Source of the DNA: Sphingomonadales bacterium
GTDB taxonomy: Bacteria > Bacteroidota > Bacteroidia > UBA7662
Assembly: GCA_016872125.1 (NCBI GenBank)
Contig: VHBD01000058.1
Coordinates: 1 to 7,918, forward strand
Direction of reading: 5' to 3'
Length of the DNA stretch: 7,918 nt
The notes under the pieces were generated by a model. The model ran no database searches. It was not told where the DNA came from and saw nothing but the letters and a program-made list of their open reading frames with translations. Shown piece by piece: positions 4,959-7,918 of the stretch. Numbering within the stretch: the stretch's first letter is position 1; each line of letters begins with the position of its first letter. A program made the position numbers and the translations under genes.

Positions 4959-7918
4959 CAACCAATTTTCACCAACATCTGATAGAGGGCGGGACCCGTG
5001 ACTTTGTGTTGGTAAACCACCTGCACCGTTGCCCCTTGTTGACGCAAGACCCAATCGGCAGGGGCTTGTTGAACGGCTTGCAAGACCGCCCCGAATACAG
5101 GCCCTTGGTAATAATCTTGGCGTTGCCCATCGGGTAAATGAGCGCGGAAATTTCCTTTGCGCCACACCATTTTCTCCATGCCCAATCGAGCCCCTTGTAG
5201 GCGCAGCCTCATCAAGACAACCAACAGCTGCGCTTGTTCGGGAACGGGGCCAAAGCGATCCGCCAAACGATCGGCGAAGGCATCCAAGGCTTCTTCGCTT
5301 TCGAGATCATCCAATTCACGGTACAGGCTAAGCCGCTCGGTGGTGTTACGCACATAATGATCCGGAATCAGGGCGGCTGCGTCGGTATCGAGTTGCACTT
5401 CAAAACCCGGTGGGTCCAAGGGCTGATCGGCATAAAGCTCGGCGTATTCATTGTTACGTAATTCCCGTATAGCTTCGTCCAGGATTTTCTGGAAAAGTTC
5501 CAGGCCTATCTCGGTAATGAATCCGCTTTGCTCCCCTCCCAACATATTTCCTGCTCCTCGAATATCCAAATCGCGCAAGGCAATCTGAAAACCGGATCCC
5601 AAATCCGAATGCTGCTCAATGGCCTGCAAGCGGCGGCGAGCCTCCTGAGTCAGCGTAAACAATGGGGGAACGATCAAATAACAAAAGGCCTTGAGGTTGG
5701 AGCGTCCTACCCTGCCACGCATTTGATGCAAATCACTTAACCCAAAATTCTGCGCCTGGTTAATTAGAATCGTATTGGCATTGGGGATATCCAAACCGGA
5801 TTCAATGATGTTGGTGGCGACCAAGACATCCAAGTTCCCCTCGATGAATTGCAGTAGAATTTTCTCCATTTGATCCCCGGCCATCTGCCCGTGGGCGATC
5901 CCTATTTTCAATCCCGGGCACCATTGTTCAATCAATTCAGCAACTCCTTCGATGCCTTGAACCCGGTTGTGCACAAAGAAAACCTGGCCACCCCGATCGG
6001 TTTCAAAGAGAATTGCATCCCGAACTTTGTTCTCTTCAATCACCATGAGCTCGGTATGCACCGGCTGCCGGTTGGGGGGTGGGGTATGAATGACGCTTAA
6101 ATCGCGGGCTCCTAACAACGAAAACTGCATGGTTCGGGGAATGGGGGTGGCCGTGAGGGTCAAGGTATCCACGGCTACTTTCAATTCCCTGAGCTTTTCT
6201 TTGGTGCTCACCCCGAACTTCTGTTCTTCGTCAATGATTAGAAGACCCAGGTCTTTGAACTTGACTTTGGATCCCACGATCTTGTGGGTTCCAATCAGGA
6301 TATCGATCCGTCCCGCTTCCAAGTCCGCAAGCACCGCTTTGACTTCGGTGGGGGTACGGAAACGATTCAAATAATCAACCCGCACAGGCAGGCCCTGTAG
6401 CCTTGAGGCGAAGGTGCGGGCATGCTGCAAGGCCAAAATGGTGGTTGGGACCAAGACGGCCGTTTGTTTCCCATCGCAGGCGGCCTTGAATGCGGCCCGT
6501 ATGGCGACTTCCGTTTTACCAAAACCCACATCCCCACAGACCAAACGGTCCATGGGGTATGCCTTTTGCATATCCGATTTAACCGCCTCGGAGGCCTTGT
6601 TTTGATCCGGGGTATCCTCGTACAGAAAAGAGGCCTCCAATTCATGCTGCAAATAATTATCCGGCGGAAAGGCATGACCCCGTGCTGCCTTGCGACGGGC
6701 ATAGAGTTGAATCAAGTCCTTGGCAATGTCTTTGACCTGGGCTTTGGTTTTGGACTTTAGTTTGTCCCAAGTATCGGAACCCAGCTTGTGCACCCTGGGT
6801 TCGACGCCGTCCTTGCCTGAATAGCGTGAAACCTTGTGCAAGGAATGAATGCTGACATAGAGAAGATCATCATCGCGGTAACTGATCCGTACGGTTTCTT
6901 GCCATTGACCGTTGACTTGGATTTTCTCCATACCGGCATAACGGCCCACCCCATGATCCATATGCACCACGAAATCACCGGGTTTGAAATCCAGAATTTC
7001 CTTAAGGGTGAGTTTCTCCGAAGCACCGGTACGACCTCGGGCTTTGTATTTGTGGAATCGCTCAAAGAACTGATGTTCCGTCCAAAACGCAATTTTGCGA
7101 TCATGGTCGGTGAAGCCTGCATGCAGGCCTATCGGCAATGGAATCATCGTGAAGCCGGCTTCCAGGTCTTCCAGAATTTGTTCCAATCGTTTGATCTGTC
7201 GAGGATTATCTCCGCAAACGGTCAAACGGTACCCCTGGGCATGCAATTTCCTGCCGACGGCAACCAAACTAGCAAATTGTTTGCGAATCAGCGGTTGTGC
7301 CTCTTGCCGAAAGCTTAAGCGTAACGAAGGTTGTTTGCGGACTTTGCTTGGATCCACAAAATCATCATCGTACAGGTTCCATCCGCTGTCCTCGAAACTA
7401 ACCCTGGGAAAAGTCAGTAGCCGGTTCATCCAATCCTCCGGGGAACGAAGAATTTTCTCGGGATTTTCGGATTTGTTCCAACACAATTCTGCTTGGGCCA
7501 TCAACATGCTTGGATCGCTGTACCAAACCACCGTTTGGGGTGGGAAATAATCCATCAAAGACTGCCGGCCTTGGGCCAACAATTCAGCCTGCAAGTTGGG
7601 TAGGATCACTGCCTTCTCCACCTCCCGAACCGTCAATTGAGATTCCGGGTCAAAGGTCCTGAGGCGCTCAGGCCGATCACCGTGCAATTCCATGCGGTAA
7701 GGCCAATCGCTGGCATAGCTGTAAACATCCACAATACCACCTCGTATGGCGTATTGACCCGGTTCGTACACAAAATCCACCCGCTCAAACCCCATCTCGC
7801 TCATCAATTCAATCAAGAAGTCCAAATCAACGGCCTCGTTCTTCTTCAATTCCAAGGTGTTACGGGCCAAGGTGGTGTTGAGAACCACCTCCTCCATCAA
7901 GGCATCCGGCCAGGTGAT
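4958..7918 (-). CDS. mfd: Transcription-repair coupling factor Mfd (N-terminus cut by window edge)
   Basis: Mfd is an ATP-driven DNA translocase that removes RNA polymerase stalled at lesions and recruits UvrA for nucleotide excision repair. The frame runs to the window edge, giving 986 residues; about 130-150 N-terminal residues are missing against the usual 1,110-1,150. Domains in order (numbered from the edge) are: UvrB-like module with GGIVDVYS (60-67) and RTFDPESQ; RNA-polymerase-interacting CarD-like domain starting FKPGDFVVHMDHGVGRY (311-327); RecG-like translocase with Walker A GDVGFGKT (462-469), Walker B DEEQ (563-566), TATPIPRT (589-596), TNIIESGLDIPNANT (702-716) and QMRGRVGR (732-739); and a C-terminal regulatory domain D7 from about residue 850. 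DEEQ in place of proteobacterial DEEH appears usual in this phylum. All motor motifs are intact and no frameshift is seen. It converges on the isoprenoid genes and is functionally unrelated to them; its promoter is outside the window. Confidence 0.97.
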   Translation of the reverse strand: MTWPDALMEEVVLNTTLARNTLELKKNEAVDLDFLIELMSEMGFERVDFVYEPGQYAIRGGIVDVYSYASDWPYRMELHGDRPERLRTFDPESQLTVREVEKAVILPNLQAELLAQGRQSLMDYFPPQTVVWYSDPSMLMAQAELCWNKSENPEKILRSPEDWMNRLLTFPRVSFEDSGWNLYDDDFVDPSKVRKQPSLRLSFRQEAQPLIRKQFASLVAVGRKLHAQGYRLTVCGDNPRQIKRLEQILEDLEAGFTMIPLPIGLHAGFTDHDRKIAFWTEHQFFERFHKYKARGRTGASEKLTLKEILDFKPGDFVVHMDHGVGRYAGMEKIQVNGQWQETVRISYRDDDLLYVSIHSLHKVSRYSGKDGVEPRVHKLGSDTWDKLKSKTKAQVKDIAKDLIQLYARRKAARGHAFPPDNYLQHELEASFLYEDTPDQNKASEAVKSDMQKAYPMDRLVCGDVGFGKTEVAIRAAFKAACDGKQTAVLVPTTILALQHARTFASRLQGLPVRVDYLNRFRTPTEVKAVLADLEAGRIDILIGTHKIVGSKVKFKDLGLLIIDEEQKFGVSTKEKLRELKVAVDTLTLTATPIPRTMQFSLLGARDLSVIHTPPPNRQPVHTELMVIEENKVRDAILFETDRGGQVFFVHNRVQGIEGVAELIEQWCPGLKIGIAHGQMAGDQMEKILLQFIEGNLDVLVATNIIESGLDIPNANTILINQAQNFGLSDLHQMRGRVGRSNLKAFCYLIVPPLFTLTQEARRRLQAIEQHSDLGSGFQIALRDLDIRGAGNMLGGEQSGFITEIGLELFQKILDEAIRELRNNEYAELYADQPLDPPGFEVQLDTDAAALIPDHYVRNTTERLSLYRELDDLESEEALDAFADRLADRFGPVPEQAQLLVVLMRLRLQGARLGMEKMVWRKGNFRAHLPDGQRQDYYQGPVFGAVLQAVQQAPADWVLRQQGATVQVVYQHKVTGPALYQMLVKIG

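Noticed and set aside
6836..7318. A 160-codon open frame on the plus strand inside mfd
   Set aside because: The opposite strand encodes the conserved Mfd polymerase-interacting region here, and the plus-strand product resembles nothing.
4958..7918. RecG or another superfamily-2 helicase as identity of the minus-strand gene
   Set aside because: The UvrB-like N-terminal region and the CarD-like polymerase-interacting domain before the motor are specific to Mfd.
1..7918. Search for a defence system, mobile element, CRISPR array, RNA gene or long direct repeats
   Set aside because: Apart from the two short intergenic regions discussed, the window is filled by six conserved housekeeping-type genes; I saw no repeats, transposase, or tRNA/rRNA-like stretches.

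Overview
The window looks like a piece of a Bacteroidota chromosome, probably from a Flavobacteriia-like lineage with moderate (about 50%) GC. This is inferred from three things: the type of each protein, the mevalonate-pathway gene order followed by a UbiA-family prenyltransferase, and the near absence of Shine-Dalgarno sequences. Every gene belongs to a recognised family. I see no mobile element, CRISPR array, RNA gene or phage signal.

The plus strand (2-4921) carries five genes that together make isoprenoid precursors and probably use one product. They are the 3' part of a class II HMG-CoA reductase (mevalonate formation), a GHMP kinase of the Bacteroidota 'GYDIA' type that is the best candidate for phosphomevalonate kinase, diphosphomevalonate decarboxylase (mvaD), mevalonate kinase, and a nine-helix UbiA-type prenyltransferase related to (di)geranylgeranylglyceryl-phosphate synthases. 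The set covers HMG-CoA to mevalonate, mevalonate-5-P, mevalonate-5-PP and IPP, provided the GYDIA kinase does the second phosphorylation. The last three genes overlap head to tail (4 nt and about 35 nt). A 102-nt AT-rich gap before mvaD is the only substantial non-coding stretch and may hold a second promoter.

The minus strand (4958-7918) carries most of mfd, the transcription-repair coupling factor, converging on the isoprenoid cluster. Its N-terminal roughly 130-150 residues lie beyond the right edge. The two convergent units are separated by only 36 nt, where an imperfect inverted repeat could act as a shared terminator.

No wholly undescribed system is visible. The points most worth a second look are the untested PMK role of the GYDIA kinase with its variant signature, and the physical linkage of a DGGGP-synthase-like prenyltransferase to the mevalonate genes, which raises the possibility of archaeal-type ether-lipid chemistry or another prenylated product.
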